Positions 9,470 through 19,059 of a DNA stretch of 20,883 nucleotides are shown here, one piece after another (the stretch's first letter is position 1; every line of letters starts with the position of its first letter). This stretch comes from Penium margaritaceum (lineage: Eukaryota; Streptophyta; Zygnematophyceae; Desmidiales; Peniaceae): positions 81,530-102,412 of the forward strand of contig SZWC01004901.1 of assembly GCA_023375785.1 (NCBI GenBank). Reading direction: 5' to 3'. Under the pieces are notes generated by a model. It searched no databases, was not told the origin of the DNA, and saw only the letters and a program-made list of their open reading frames with translations. Both the position numbers and the translations under genes were made by a program.

Positions 9470-9727
9470 AAAATGCAGATATGTATGTGACGTAGTGATG
9501 TAAGTGTGTCAATATGCTTGATATGTCTAATATTCTTATAATGCCAATATGCTACCAATGTCTAGTGTGGTTAGATTACATCATATTGGGTTAAGACTAT
9601 AATGCCAACATGCAAGTAACCTAGTGGTGTAAGTGTGTATATGTGCTTAGTATGTCTAATATGCTTATAACTCCATCGTGCATCTTACGACTAGTATGGT
9701 TAGATAACATCCTATTGGGTCATGACT
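9470..9727. repeat. Two tandem copies of a 129-bp unit
   Basis: Copy 1 is 9470-9598 and copy 2 is 9599-9727. Shared blocks in the same order and spacing include GTGTAAGTGTGT, TATGTCTAAT, TATGGTTAGAT or TGTGGTTAGAT, and TATTGGGT followed by a GACT. The copies are diverged by substitutions with little or no length change. A third copy begins (AAAATGC at 9728) and loses similarity within about 20 bases. Confidence 0.8.
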
Positions 9728-10040
9728 AAAATGCTCGAATGCAATTGATTTTTGTTATGTCTACATTATAATGCATGTATATATAGCTACATGTAGATGT
9801 CTAAAACTCTAGCTGTGCTTTGTAAGTACAAAGTGTGTCCATAAGTGTTTTATGTCTACGTCACAATACATATAGGCACTCTAAAGGTAATTGCACTAGT
9901 CCTATGGCGTTGACTTTTTTGCCATGAAACAACCAACTTGGGTTGTTGGGTTGATGCTTCTAAGCATCATATTGACTAGAAACGAGCATTTTCAGACACC
10001 ACTTACCTCCTTACCTTGCTTACCTTATACGAATAAAGTT

Positions 10041-10110
10041 GATCATGTTGGCATTGTCAATAGATGAGTATGGGCTGCTGTGGTCTGCAATGATGTGCAA
10101 GTGGGAGTGA
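10041..10110 (-). repeat. Diverged repeat, copy 1
   Basis: It is similar to 10540-10610: both contain GGCATTGTC, then AGAT, and end GCAATGATGTGCAAGT with equal spacing. Read on the minus strand, both copies keep an open frame with LHIIA and DNANMI. The equal lengths and shared frame could mean they derive from a duplicated coding segment. Confidence 0.6.
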
Positions 10111-10539
10111 ATGCTAAATGCCTATCACAAACTAGATTCACTGTACTCTATGTAGCTAGAAACAACAGCACACCAAACTGACCACGTCGTATCCTGCATG
10201 CCTAGATGACGGAAGACGTCAACGGCCATCGGTCCTTGAACAATGCAATGCACTTACTGTGGACTGAACCGACACCCACTCAAACCACGACAACGTGGTT
10301 GGTTCTTCAAAGGGTTCTCTTCGGAACCGCGGGGTGGCTATGGCCAGTCAGGATTCCCAATGTACCCCAGCACCACATGCTAGAGTCTCTATACAGGTCA
10401 ATGGAACATGACGCCATCCATTGTTATGGATGTCAATGACAAAAGTGGTTCACAGATGGGATGCATGTGTGCATGGAATGATTCACCATCAATATGTTGG
10501 GTATTCAGATCTGTGTATCACATAATGTCGAAATTAGGT

Positions 10540-10610
10540 AATCATATTGGCATTGTCTGTAGATAAGTTTGCTTTGGTTTGGTACGCAATGATGTGCAAG
10601 TTGACTGATG
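10540..10610 (-). repeat. Diverged repeat, copy 2
   Basis: It is the partner of the 10041-10110 copy in the same orientation, about 500 bases away. The minus strand reads LHIIAYQTKANLSTDNANMI here and LHIIADHSSPYSSIDNANMI in the other copy. Confidence 0.6.
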
Positions 10611-10807
10611 GAGTTAATGTGGCCAATGAATTGTACATCATCTGTAGATGTGTTATCGTTGATGTAGCTTCCATGTGAAAGTGGGCAGTAACCTTTGAAT
10701 AAGACTCAATGTAATTGAGACGGTTTATTTTTCTTGAAAGTGGTTGGGTGAAATTGGAAAACAATGAGTAGTTGAAATCATTCTGTTGTGTAGATATGAT
10801 GTTGAAT

Positions 10808-12070
10808 TCAGTTGTAGTTCAAGCGTTGTCTCCTTCTGTAGGATGTCCAGTTGAAGATTTTGAAGGAGATGTCATACAACCCTCCAAAGATGTTGATAGG
10901 GTCTTCATCAGGGAATCCTTCTCGTTTGTGGGGACAACCTATGGACAACAACGGACAATATGATAGTGATTTTAGAAAACAGGTGATTTTTGTTATCATG
11001 AGTTGTGGCAGAAGATGTATGCATCGCATTTGTATGGATTCACTTACACTTGATGACGGTGTTGGGCTTCCAGCGTATGGTAGTGGGCTTGTGAAGCGCG
11101 ACCTTGTAGGAGATGTAGTGCGTCGCTGCGAGTGTAGGACATCGCATTAGATATGTATCATACTGTATGCATATCATGTGGAGATGATATATGTGGAAGT
11201 GATATATGTACTTACCTTGTCTCCCTGCACCGGTGGGTGCATTTCAAGTAGCTCTTATGTTTGGTTCTCCGTTCCACCGTTCACTTGAATCTATGGTGCA
11301 CATGTGAATGAAAATTAGGCACTGATGCTCCACATTGAGATCAGCAGGAATTGTCGTGTTACGTACCATGGTTCGTAACCAAAGACCGTCAACTGCCTGT
11401 TCTCCTGCAGCAACAGTTTTGTCACAGTCCTCCGGTGTTGTAGCCTTCATCATTCGAGATGTTCTTCCTTGGAAGAGAAATTTATGGGCTTGATGTCCTG
11501 TGACTAGCTCTTTCAGGAGCTCCCTCTGCAACATGTTTTGTGTGAATGTACAAGTGACTACAATTTTTGGATAAGTCTTTGTGGAAAGCAATGGAGAACA
11601 CAGGTATCAGGTTTCACATACAGCATGGAGGATCACCACCAGTACTCCTTGGTCTGAATGCAGTTTGCCATGTGCCAGGCATTCAAAGGTGTTGTCGTAC
11701 CAGTCAAAGTAGATCTTGATTGTACACTTGCTGCCATTCTCCATTGCACCCGGGCACTCCGACACTTCTTCGTAACGAAGGTTCGTTATTCTGGTGCTCA
11801 TGTGGATGATCAAAGTGGTCAACAGGCTATGTCTCAGGAGCATCCATGTGAAATCAAACCTGCATGGTACAAGTGTGCAAAGTTGTGTAGATTGATAGCA
11901 TCATGAGGTCATTGTACGTATGTTTGATGTCAGCTTTACCTTGAAATCCCATGCATCGCTGGAGGCTGATCCCTGTCAACACCATCTCGCACCATGTTGC
12001 TCAGCTCTTGGTTGGTGATTTCATGGATGGCAGACCGGCACAAGACCAACAAGTTTTACGCGATGCGTAC
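10808..12070 (-). pseudogene. Spliced pseudogene block 2: RPA-like zinc-ribbon/OB part (tentative)
   Basis: Four minus-strand exons fit together with consistent phase: 12070-11940, 11859-11216, 11125-11048 and 10938-10808. The introns of 80, 90 and 109 bases all start GT and end AG: GTAAAG...GCAG, GTAAGT...GCAG and GTAAGT...ATAG. A strong pyrimidine tract precedes the first acceptor. The last exon ends at TGA. Three nonsense codons interrupt the frame (one TAA and two TGA), each one C-to-T step from a sense codon. In exon 2, SECPGAMENGSKCTIK, then TFECLAHGK, VLVVILHA and KIVVTCTFTQNMLQ resemble in order the zinc ribbon and OB-fold strands of the C-terminal DNA-binding domain of RPA large subunits, with His in place of the last zinc Cys. 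The gene structure is seen directly; the RPA-like identity is inferred. Confidence 0.6.
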
Positions 12071-13829
12071 CTGGATTATGAAGAAAAAAGAAAGGTAAAA
12101 CAACTTATCAAATGTAAAATAATGCTATTGTTTGATGCATCATATGAAACAACATAGAAAAGGAAAATCATTACAAGAATTAGGCTATGATTAGAGTTAT
12201 TGGTACAAAATAATATGTATGAAAATGAATGACCCATTGATAGGATTGCACAAGGTGCCTAGTTCAACCTTTCATTGATGCCTTTTATCACCTATAGTAA
12301 GGGTGCCGTACAAATGGATGCTTCTCTATCACATGATGATTGAATCACTGGTAAAAACTTGTTTAACCTGAAACTTTTGTCAACATACCTCAAACGAAAA
12401 CTGTTGATGTAAACACTATCACAATGCTTATGTGGTTACAGAGTGGCTAGGTGACATACTTGAAATTTTATTGCTACAACCCATAATCAACAAACCCCAC
12501 CTACGTCCTTGGTGCATCTGATTCTCCCCATCATCCGCGTAATGTGGCGGCTCTTTCTAGATCGACTTGGTTGAAGAAATTTATCTAATGCAAAGTTGGT
12601 GGGAAGGCCTTCGTTGCGAGGCAAACCACAGAGTACTCCTTGAAAAGCACTATACTCACCTATCGTGGTCGGTATATTGGCTTACTTGCTAGGTGGCAAT
12701 AACGATAACAGGTACTGACATTGATGGTGTTTGACCACGTCGTGAAAGACGCATCAGATGATGTGCTTAAGTTTTTTTATGCGCTGTCGAAACAAGCTCA
12801 TGATTTTGTCATGGTTTCTAGATGTTAGTTGGCAACACTGCATTTTGCATACCAAGCATATCGAATGTGTTTTCCCATGATTTATACAAGTTCCATTTTA
12901 TCCAAGCCATGTTTTGAGACAGATGAATTCATGCCCAATGTTAGATCATGGTAATCCGGCCCGAGTGCATGGTTTTTACATTGTTGAGACTGATTCTGAT
13001 CTTAATTTTTTTTATACCTTGAAAACATTCTATGACCATTTTGATGTGCATGTATGCAATGCATGTGTTTATTGCAGAAGACTTGGGAGAAGTCTCACAC
13101 CAAAGCATAGGATGAATGCAAAAACTATAATTCAATGGTTGTGTTTTGTGAGGATTGTTTCCAAGGTTATCTTTTGTCATACAATAGATTTTGATAATTG
13201 ATTCATTTATTCTTTAGTCCATTTTCTGTGCTGATCTCTTTTCTTCCTTTGGAATTCACTTTCAACATACGCATTGTGTTTTCTTAGGAGGGTTACCATA
13301 TATCCACATACGTTTTAATGAAGGTAGGATGTCCTTGTTTTGTACAAAATCAAACTAACTTCTAAACATGCAATTGCAACAACAGCATATGTTATAGAAA
13401 TAAAAAATGCATAGAATATCAGAAAACAATTGCCGTATTTGCGCTACATGACATGAAGCGTTGAAATGTTGACGGCGTTGTTTTACAAACAATCACAAAG
13501 CCTCGTGTTGAGGTATTTGAGACTCTTTGAAAGATGAATTGCTTGTGGTTAGCACAGGTGATGAGAAAATTTGCGTGCATCGAAAGGGAACTTGCGCAGA
13601 ATTAAATCACAAAACCTTGGATGTAATTCAAGGTTCAGCGGTTAATTGCTTTGTATGGAAAAACATGGGCTCGCATCTCTAGGAACAAATTGAAAATTTA
13701 TTTTTGCTCAACTGGGATCAAGCAATTAGCCCTGTTTACTTCTCGGAAACACAAACAATTGTTTGGGGATGTGGCTTTTATGTGTTTCTGTGGGCTCTGT
13801 TCACACAAGCATAGACAACCGTAAATCGC
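12071..13829. other. AT-rich non-coding stretch
   Basis: No convincing gene is seen. The longest frame is 95 codons (plus 12914-13201), low in complexity and without a domain. Short protein-like patches near 12520-12830 (plus) are too brief to support. The region may be the left part of a long intron between the two RPA-like blocks. Confidence 0.4.
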
Positions 13830-13835
13830 TAATTT

Positions 13836-13920
13836 AGGGTTTGTGCGAAACAAAATCGGCTTATTGGTTGAACGTGATGTTTGCGACATCAAGGGTAACA
13901 CATTACCCCTCTCTCTTGGC
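13836..13920 (+). repeat. Dispersed repeat related to the foldback at 15.6-15.8 kb
   Basis: It shares with 15701-15787, in order, GGGTTTG, AACAAAA, GGCT-ATTG, GTTTGCGA, GGGT, ACA, ACCCCTCTC and CTT-GC, with small length differences. It begins at a TTTAGGGTTT sequence. It looks like a solo, diverged member of the same small repeat family. Confidence 0.6.
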
Positions 13921-15320
13921 TTGATTGTCAACTCATGTCACTTGTTGGAATGGACCGTCAAGGTAGATATGGCTTTACTTTTAGGGTCAATTCCTTTGCT
14001 AGCTACGGGTTTTACATTTTATTGTCTCGGGTGATTAAACTAGAAAATTATTTTTTGTAGTCGTCCGGTTGTAAAACTTATTTGCAGTTGGTAGCCCTGA
14101 TCTATAAACGCTAGTCAAACCCTTTGCTACCGATGATGTACAAATCTTTAGTATATTCTGGAACCAATACATGCGATCTGTCTTAACTCAAGAATGTTTC
14201 CAGACAAAACCTAGGTCTATAGAATTATACGGGAACATCTGGTAGGCAAACATAAGCCCAATGTAGTTCTAGTTAATACAATTGTTTGATTCATAAAAAT
14301 TATAACTCGGGGCATTAGTTTCGTTAGTACTCTCCAAGGAAAAGAAAAAATGAAAGAAACCGGTCATATAAAATTCATTCCATCAGCCCATGCATGGTTT
14401 CAAGTCTTTTCGTACTTTATGGAAGTTTCTTCATTAACTTGAAATCATACTTGAATTAAAATAGAATTCTACAAAGGTATCCATACAATCAAACACCGCA
14501 TCCCAATTCAAACTAGTCTAGTATGCCTTTAGGAATAGAAACAAGAAGTAGCAATAATTTCATGGAAATGTATTCATGAATAATGAAGCATGTAATATAA
14601 TTACTTCATTTCATGTTAGGATTAAATATTTAATGAATGATAAACTTAAAAAAAAATCATTTTATTACTGTTTATGAGGAGATTTTTGTATTGTTACTCA
14701 AAATAAATTTAAATCTTTATTTAATTATGTCGTATGTTAAGGAATCTGGTGAGTGCGTTTTGTGAAAAATGCAATTTAAGAACTTAAATCACACAAAATT
14801 GCAAACAATCCACGATTTTCATAAATTTCAAGTTCTCAGTTAACAAAATCACTTCTACATTGTTTTAGCATACGTAGCATGTAGTTGTAGGTATTTCATT
14901 TGTTGAACCATTGATATAAAAAATCCATAAAAATTCTTCTAAACGGATTCAAGTTTCAACACATTGTACTCGATGATTCTAATTTTATTATCTGTATAAT
15001 ATTTATAATCATATTGTTTATTGTTTATACCCATACTCACAAAAATCTCATCTTTCAGAAAAGATTCTAGATGATGTCTACCTTTAATTTTTTGTTCTTA
15101 TTAAAAACAACGGAGAGACCATACATCCAGAGAATTCTTGAAATGTATTGCCATGTGCACGTTTCACACATAAACCACGCCATATCCAAATTGTGTTTGT
15201 GTCCTTCTCATTAACGCTATATCCAGCGAGTATGCAAAACAAATGCTTTACCCAAATGAACACGCTATGTTGATGCCGCTTGCCATTGAGCAACATCATG
15301 CTGACTTCGTCATATATGAA
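13921..15320. other. Very AT-rich non-coding stretch
   Basis: There are long A/T-rich segments (especially 14560-15070) and only short open frames. No domain, RNA gene or structured repeat was recognised. Confidence 0.5.
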
Positions 15321-15322
15321 AG

Positions 15323-15355
15323 AAAGTCACAAACCTCTCAAGGGTTTGTGACTTT
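15323..15355. repeat. Perfect 13-bp-arm hairpin
   Basis: The arms AAAGTCACAAACC (15323-15335) and GGTTTGTGACTTT (15343-15355) are exact inverse complements around a 7-base loop. It lies about 100 bases before the telo-box hairpin and may belong to the same foldback-rich patch. Confidence 0.85.
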
Positions 15356-15455
15356 TCTCACAAGGATTCTCAAAGTCCGAAACACCCCATGCATTGAAAG
15401 GGAACCTGCTGGGACCGGCTACTGCGGGGACCAAGAGGAGCTCGTGCAAAAATAG

Positions 15456-15491
15456 AACCCTAAAATCCCAAGTGTAACTTGGGGTAGGGTT
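15456..15491. repeat. Imperfect hairpin flanked by telo-box-like motifs
   Basis: The left arm 15456-15473 (AACCCTA...CCCAAGT) pairs with the right arm 15477-15491 (ACTTGGGGTAGGGTT), apart from a 3-base bulge. Both arm ends carry AACCCTA/TAGGGTT, close to the plant telomere unit. Confidence 0.75.
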
Positions 15492-15559
15492 TGAAAGTGG
15501 TTTGCATGTATGAAAGTGGGTTTTTGTTTACGAGAAAAATACTCGAAAAGGCGTTTGAT

Positions 15560-15760
15560 TTTGATTGCGATCGAGCGATTTGCCTTTTGTTTATTTGTTT
15601 TTTTCTTTTTGGACTCACAAAACCCATTCGCGGATGTAGGGTTTTATGTTTGCTCGGGTTGCGCCCGCGCAAATATAGAAAACCCTATATGTGCAAATGG
15701 GGGTTTGCGAGTGAAAAAACAAAAGGCTAATTGATCGTTTGCGATTCTCACGACGACGGG
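15560..15760. repeat. Foldback (MITE-like) inverted repeat of about 200 bp
   Basis: The inner arms 15611-15660 and 15662-15713 are inverse complements with substitutions. Left ACTCACAAAACCCATT pairs with right AATGGGGGTTTGCGAGT, left TAGGGTTTTA pairs with right GAAAACCCTATA, and left TTTGCTCGGG pairs with right CCCGCGCAAA. Similarity extends outward to GCCTTTTGTTT on the left (15582-15592) and its complement in AACAAAAGGC on the right (15718-15727). No target-site duplication could be defined. Confidence 0.7.
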
Positions 15761-15789
15761 GGTGATACATGACCCCTCTCACTTTGCTC

Positions 15790-17222
15790 GATGGGGGACT
15801 TGCGTCGCCGATCGAGCACGGCCATCAGATGGGCATGGCGTAGTCTTTTTCAATGTTTTGGATATGGCATGGTTAATAGTCAACTTACGAACATCTCAGG
15901 CTTATGTTGATGCTTGTGTAGACATATCAGCTATATCTCAATTAAAAAGTTAACATTGTACTTAAGTTGGATATATTATTTGGCATATAAAAAAATCATT
16001 TAAATGCTATTTGGTTGAATGTTCCATAAATTCATTAATTATTCATCATTTCATCTTCCTTAAAGCAAATTTTCATTTTTCATATGGATTCCTACTTTGA
16101 TTGGTACTATGAGTCTTATTCTTAGATTTGTTCAATAGTTTTGTAATAGTTTTTAACTTTTCTTCTTTGGAAAACTTCATCAAAGTTATACAAATATTCA
16201 AAATATGAATAGGTCGATGGAATGAAATGAACATGATCTAGGTTTATTTTTATTTGAGTTTCTTTTGGAAAAAATGGAAAGAATGCCCCAGATGTTTCTC
16301 TTTATGAAGCAAACATTTACATTAACCATACCTAGATTTGGCTTGTGTTTGCTTACAAAATGTTTCCATAGTATAACATAGAATCAAGATTCTCCCGGAA
16401 ACATTCTTTGATCAAGAAATATCTCATCTATTCATTCAAGAATGAATGAGAAATTTTTACATCGTCAGTGAAAGAGGGATTAACTAGCGCATGGAGAACG
16501 AGGCTACCGATTGCAAACAAGTTTTGGGACCAGAAAACTAGGACACATAAGGTGCAAGTCGAGTTACCGAGGACAATAAAATATGAAACCCCGTAGCTTG
16601 CAAAGCAATAGGCTGATATTTTTGTTTTCACATATTGGTGAAACATGTATTTTGCTTTATTCGTGGACATCCCATGGTTGTTTCTTTGATTGCACAGATA
16701 TCTGGCATTTTTTCCTTTTCTTTAGCTGGGATGCGGTTGTCAGTCTTTTGCAGACGCGGACTTTCCTTTGTCAAACTGTACACAACAAAGGTTTTGGATG
16801 AAAATAGCTTCTCACCGACGGTCGTTTTTATGTCCACGTCCCGGTTTGTGGCAAGAGTGTCATTGAGGTGGAGCCGTTTGCATGAAATTGAGTGGTGACC
16901 AGAAGGATACAAGTAGGATGCCCAAGCTTGAGTCCTAGTGTGCATCTGCCAAGTGGGGCGTGCCCTTGCAAGCTTGGGTCTTCTTTCTTTCCTTGAATGT
17001 TGCTTCTGTATGTGCATTGCTCTATCTTCAAGGGAGAGAAACAAAGTATCTGTCCATTTTTGTAAAACATAGAAGGAGGCCAGCGTAGTAAATTGGTCCT
17101 TCTCGCCCATCACTGCGCTGCGTTCTCGAAATCCCGGGTCGCGTTTACACATTGAAATTTGGCATACGAACATAATTGAAGATATTACTTTGTAATCCAA
17201 AAATAGATATGGATTCAGTTGC
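15790..17222. other. Non-coding stretch left of the second spliced block
   Basis: 15790-16560 is AT-rich with no gene. 16570-17220 is more balanced in composition and contains an unrecognised 206-codon minus-strand frame (17248-16628), with no domain and no partner. A small inverted repeat (ATTCATTC/GAATGAAT) lies near 16429-16448. Confidence 0.4.
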
Positions 17223-18310
17223 TTATGGAACATTAAGTAGATCTTCATTCATGTGTATGTATTCATCAAACACATACCCTCGTCCAGCCTTCATGCTGCC
17301 ATCCTTGTAGTACATGGCATTGATGGCCACGACCTTGTCATTGTTCAGGTACTGTTGTATCTCAGGCATCATTTGGCCCCAGGCTTGTCCCACAATATCT
17401 TGGTCATCAGCATACATTATGAAGTCCTGTTTTGTGGCTGCACATGCCTTTGCTGCATCGAAAACACCAATGGCCAATCCTAGCTGCAAAGCACCATGAC
17501 AAGGCAATGTGTTAGTTTAAATGATAAAACTCAGTCATTCTGTTTGTAGAACATGCCACTTTTACATACAGGTGATCAACTTGGGGGTATGAAACGGCCC
17601 AGGGAAGGGCGTGTCATGCTGTCGTTGAACACAGCCCGTAGGACCTGGTCCACCTCATCCTCCATAGGCTTGACAAGAGTGGCATATGATGTGCCCATTG
17701 TTCACACCAGAGTGCATTACGTGCATGTAGTGTTGAATGTAATGTTAGCATATTGATGTATTGGTCATAATTTGCATGGCACATGTTGATGTATGTACAT
17801 ACCTGTCCCTTGTTGGTGCTGTCACTGTGTTATAGATGTCGTAGAATGACCACCTCTTCCAACTGTCAACAAAAGATTCCATGAGCTGCTTTTTGGCCTT
17901 GTCAGAATGATCTCCTGGATGTATGTACAGTGGGGCGTTGAGGTCGATAACCTTACCAGATCAATATGGGCCTTCTCTCCCAAGGGAAGGCCGAGGTTGA
18001 TGACAATGGCATGCAGATTGTACCATCGGTATCTTGGCATCAGGTTGCTGATTGTTGCCAGGCGTGACTGCAAGAGATGAAGTGGTATGCACACTTTGCA
18101 AGTGAAAGATAATACATACATGTTTTCTGACCTCCACAATTGGTGGTGGAGGAATTCGCATAAGGAAGTGTTGCATAGGAGACAGGTTAAACATGCCAAC
18201 ATACAATCACAAGTCTTCCAATAAGAAACGCATGCATCATGTCAAATGAAAGATATGTCCAGAAGTAGAAATAACAACAATGATAGGATAACGTACCTTA
18301 TAGGGGCCAT
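17223..18310 (-). pseudogene. Spliced pseudogene block 1: OB-fold-like, RPA-like N-terminal/central part (tentative)
   Basis: Minus-strand exons visible are up to 18132 (RIPPPPIVE, donor GAG/GTCAGA), 18067-17803 (acceptor CTCTTGCAG, donor GACAG/GTATGT), an exon around 17690-17570 whose 5' acceptor is not visible, and one starting at 17483 after TTTGCAG. Joined sequence includes MPRYRWYNLHAIVINLGLPL, DKAKKQLMESFVDSWKRWSF and DFIMYADDQDIVGQAWGQ followed by KVVAINAMYYKDG. The last pattern (acidic turn, AWG, hydrophobic VVAI strand) is what the second OB fold of RPA large subunits looks like. One base is missing near 17951 (frame change), and a TGA interrupts the third exon. The start may be the ATG at 18310, about 50 bases after the helicase-EEP stop, with donor AAG/GTACGT, but its link to the next exon does not close in phase. 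Confidence 0.45.
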
Positions 18311-18360
18311 CTGAGAGCTAACTCAGTGAACTGTGGCAGAAATGTACAATTTGTACAATC

Positions 18361-19059
18361 TCATTTCTTTACAGCGATGATCATTGGAGAATGGTCTGAG
18401 AAGTATGTCTCTTGTACATGGACACATATGGTTATGTCAATCAGATTACTCCATACATGATCAATGGTAGAACCACTGCCGTATATAGCTAAAGCAACAT
18501 GCATTTTTAAGTTCCGGGCTGTCAGAAACTGCAATTTTAAGTGAAGGTTAGTACCAACATCAATGTTCATATCGCCGATAATCATTGTCGGAAACGTACT
18601 GTGTGCCAATCTGTGTACAAACTGCAGAAAGGGCAGTGGGGATGAGCTGGGAGAATGATAAGAGGCACACATATGTGCCAATGTGCAATGAGCAATGTCT
18701 TGCCACCATGTCATGGCTTCAAACCCATCCCCATTATGGTGTTCCACAATGCCATAAGATGAAGTTGCTATGAGAAGACCTCCCACCACACCTTTGGAGT
18801 ATTGTGCTTTCTTTCCATGCAGATGTGAAAGAGTGGATGGGTTGTGTATGTCATGGTGAGTTTCTGATAGGATGGTGACATCAATGTCTTGTAGTTCACT
18901 TCTACGAGTGATGTTCCTTGCATGTTTGTGCAAACTTTGGATGTTTTGGTAGTAAATTGTGAATGCATCTTGTGTACACAAGGAATGTGGTGTTGGAAGA
19001 CAACAAACCATGTTCTGTCCACGTAATTGTTTCATCTCGTCAATGACTTTTGAGGACAC
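18361..19059 (-). other. EEP (APE-like endonuclease/exonuclease/phosphatase) domain
   Basis: This is the uninterrupted C-terminal part of the helicase fusion, in frame with it. Within these 232 residues QN is at 39-40, the catalytic Glu at 66, GDMN at 162-165, STIDHVW at 197-203 and SDH at 221-223. All key residues of the fold that I can recall are present. Such domains nick or cleave DNA in non-LTR retrotransposons and Helentrons. Confidence 0.85.

Larger units (their letters stand above)
9728..10807. other. Non-coding spacer with a diverged repeat pair and hairpins
   Basis: No credible gene is seen. The longest frame, plus 10206-10439, has no recognisable domain. A hairpin with 7-bp arms (GATGCTT/AAGCATC) lies near 9952-9967. 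Two diverged relatives of a 60-70 bp sequence lie at 10041-10110 and 10540-10610. If the RPA-like pseudogene ending at 10808 is real, 10.2-10.8 kb would be its 3' untranslated or flanking region. Confidence 0.4.

Noticed and set aside
11577-11621. Possible 45-base intron (GTATGT...AAAG) inside exon 2 of the left RPA-like block
   Set aside because: It is very short for a plant intron and a multiple of three with a single TGA. A continuous exon carrying one nonsense codon explains it more simply.
12724-12828. Short plus-strand frame with protein-like composition (MVFDHVVKDASDDVLKFFYA)
   Set aside because: It is only 34 codons, with stops on both sides and no domain or splice partner visible.
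16628-17248. 206-codon open frame on the minus strand, the longest unexplained one in the 8.6-18 kb region
   Set aside because: It matches no domain I know, overlaps the end of the last exon of the right spliced block in another frame, and lies in what may be an intron. Length alone does not support a gene.
18340-18360. Small palindrome (TGTACA repeated) between the EEP stop and the next gene
   Set aside because: It is short and AT-rich. There is no reason to call it a terminator or element end.
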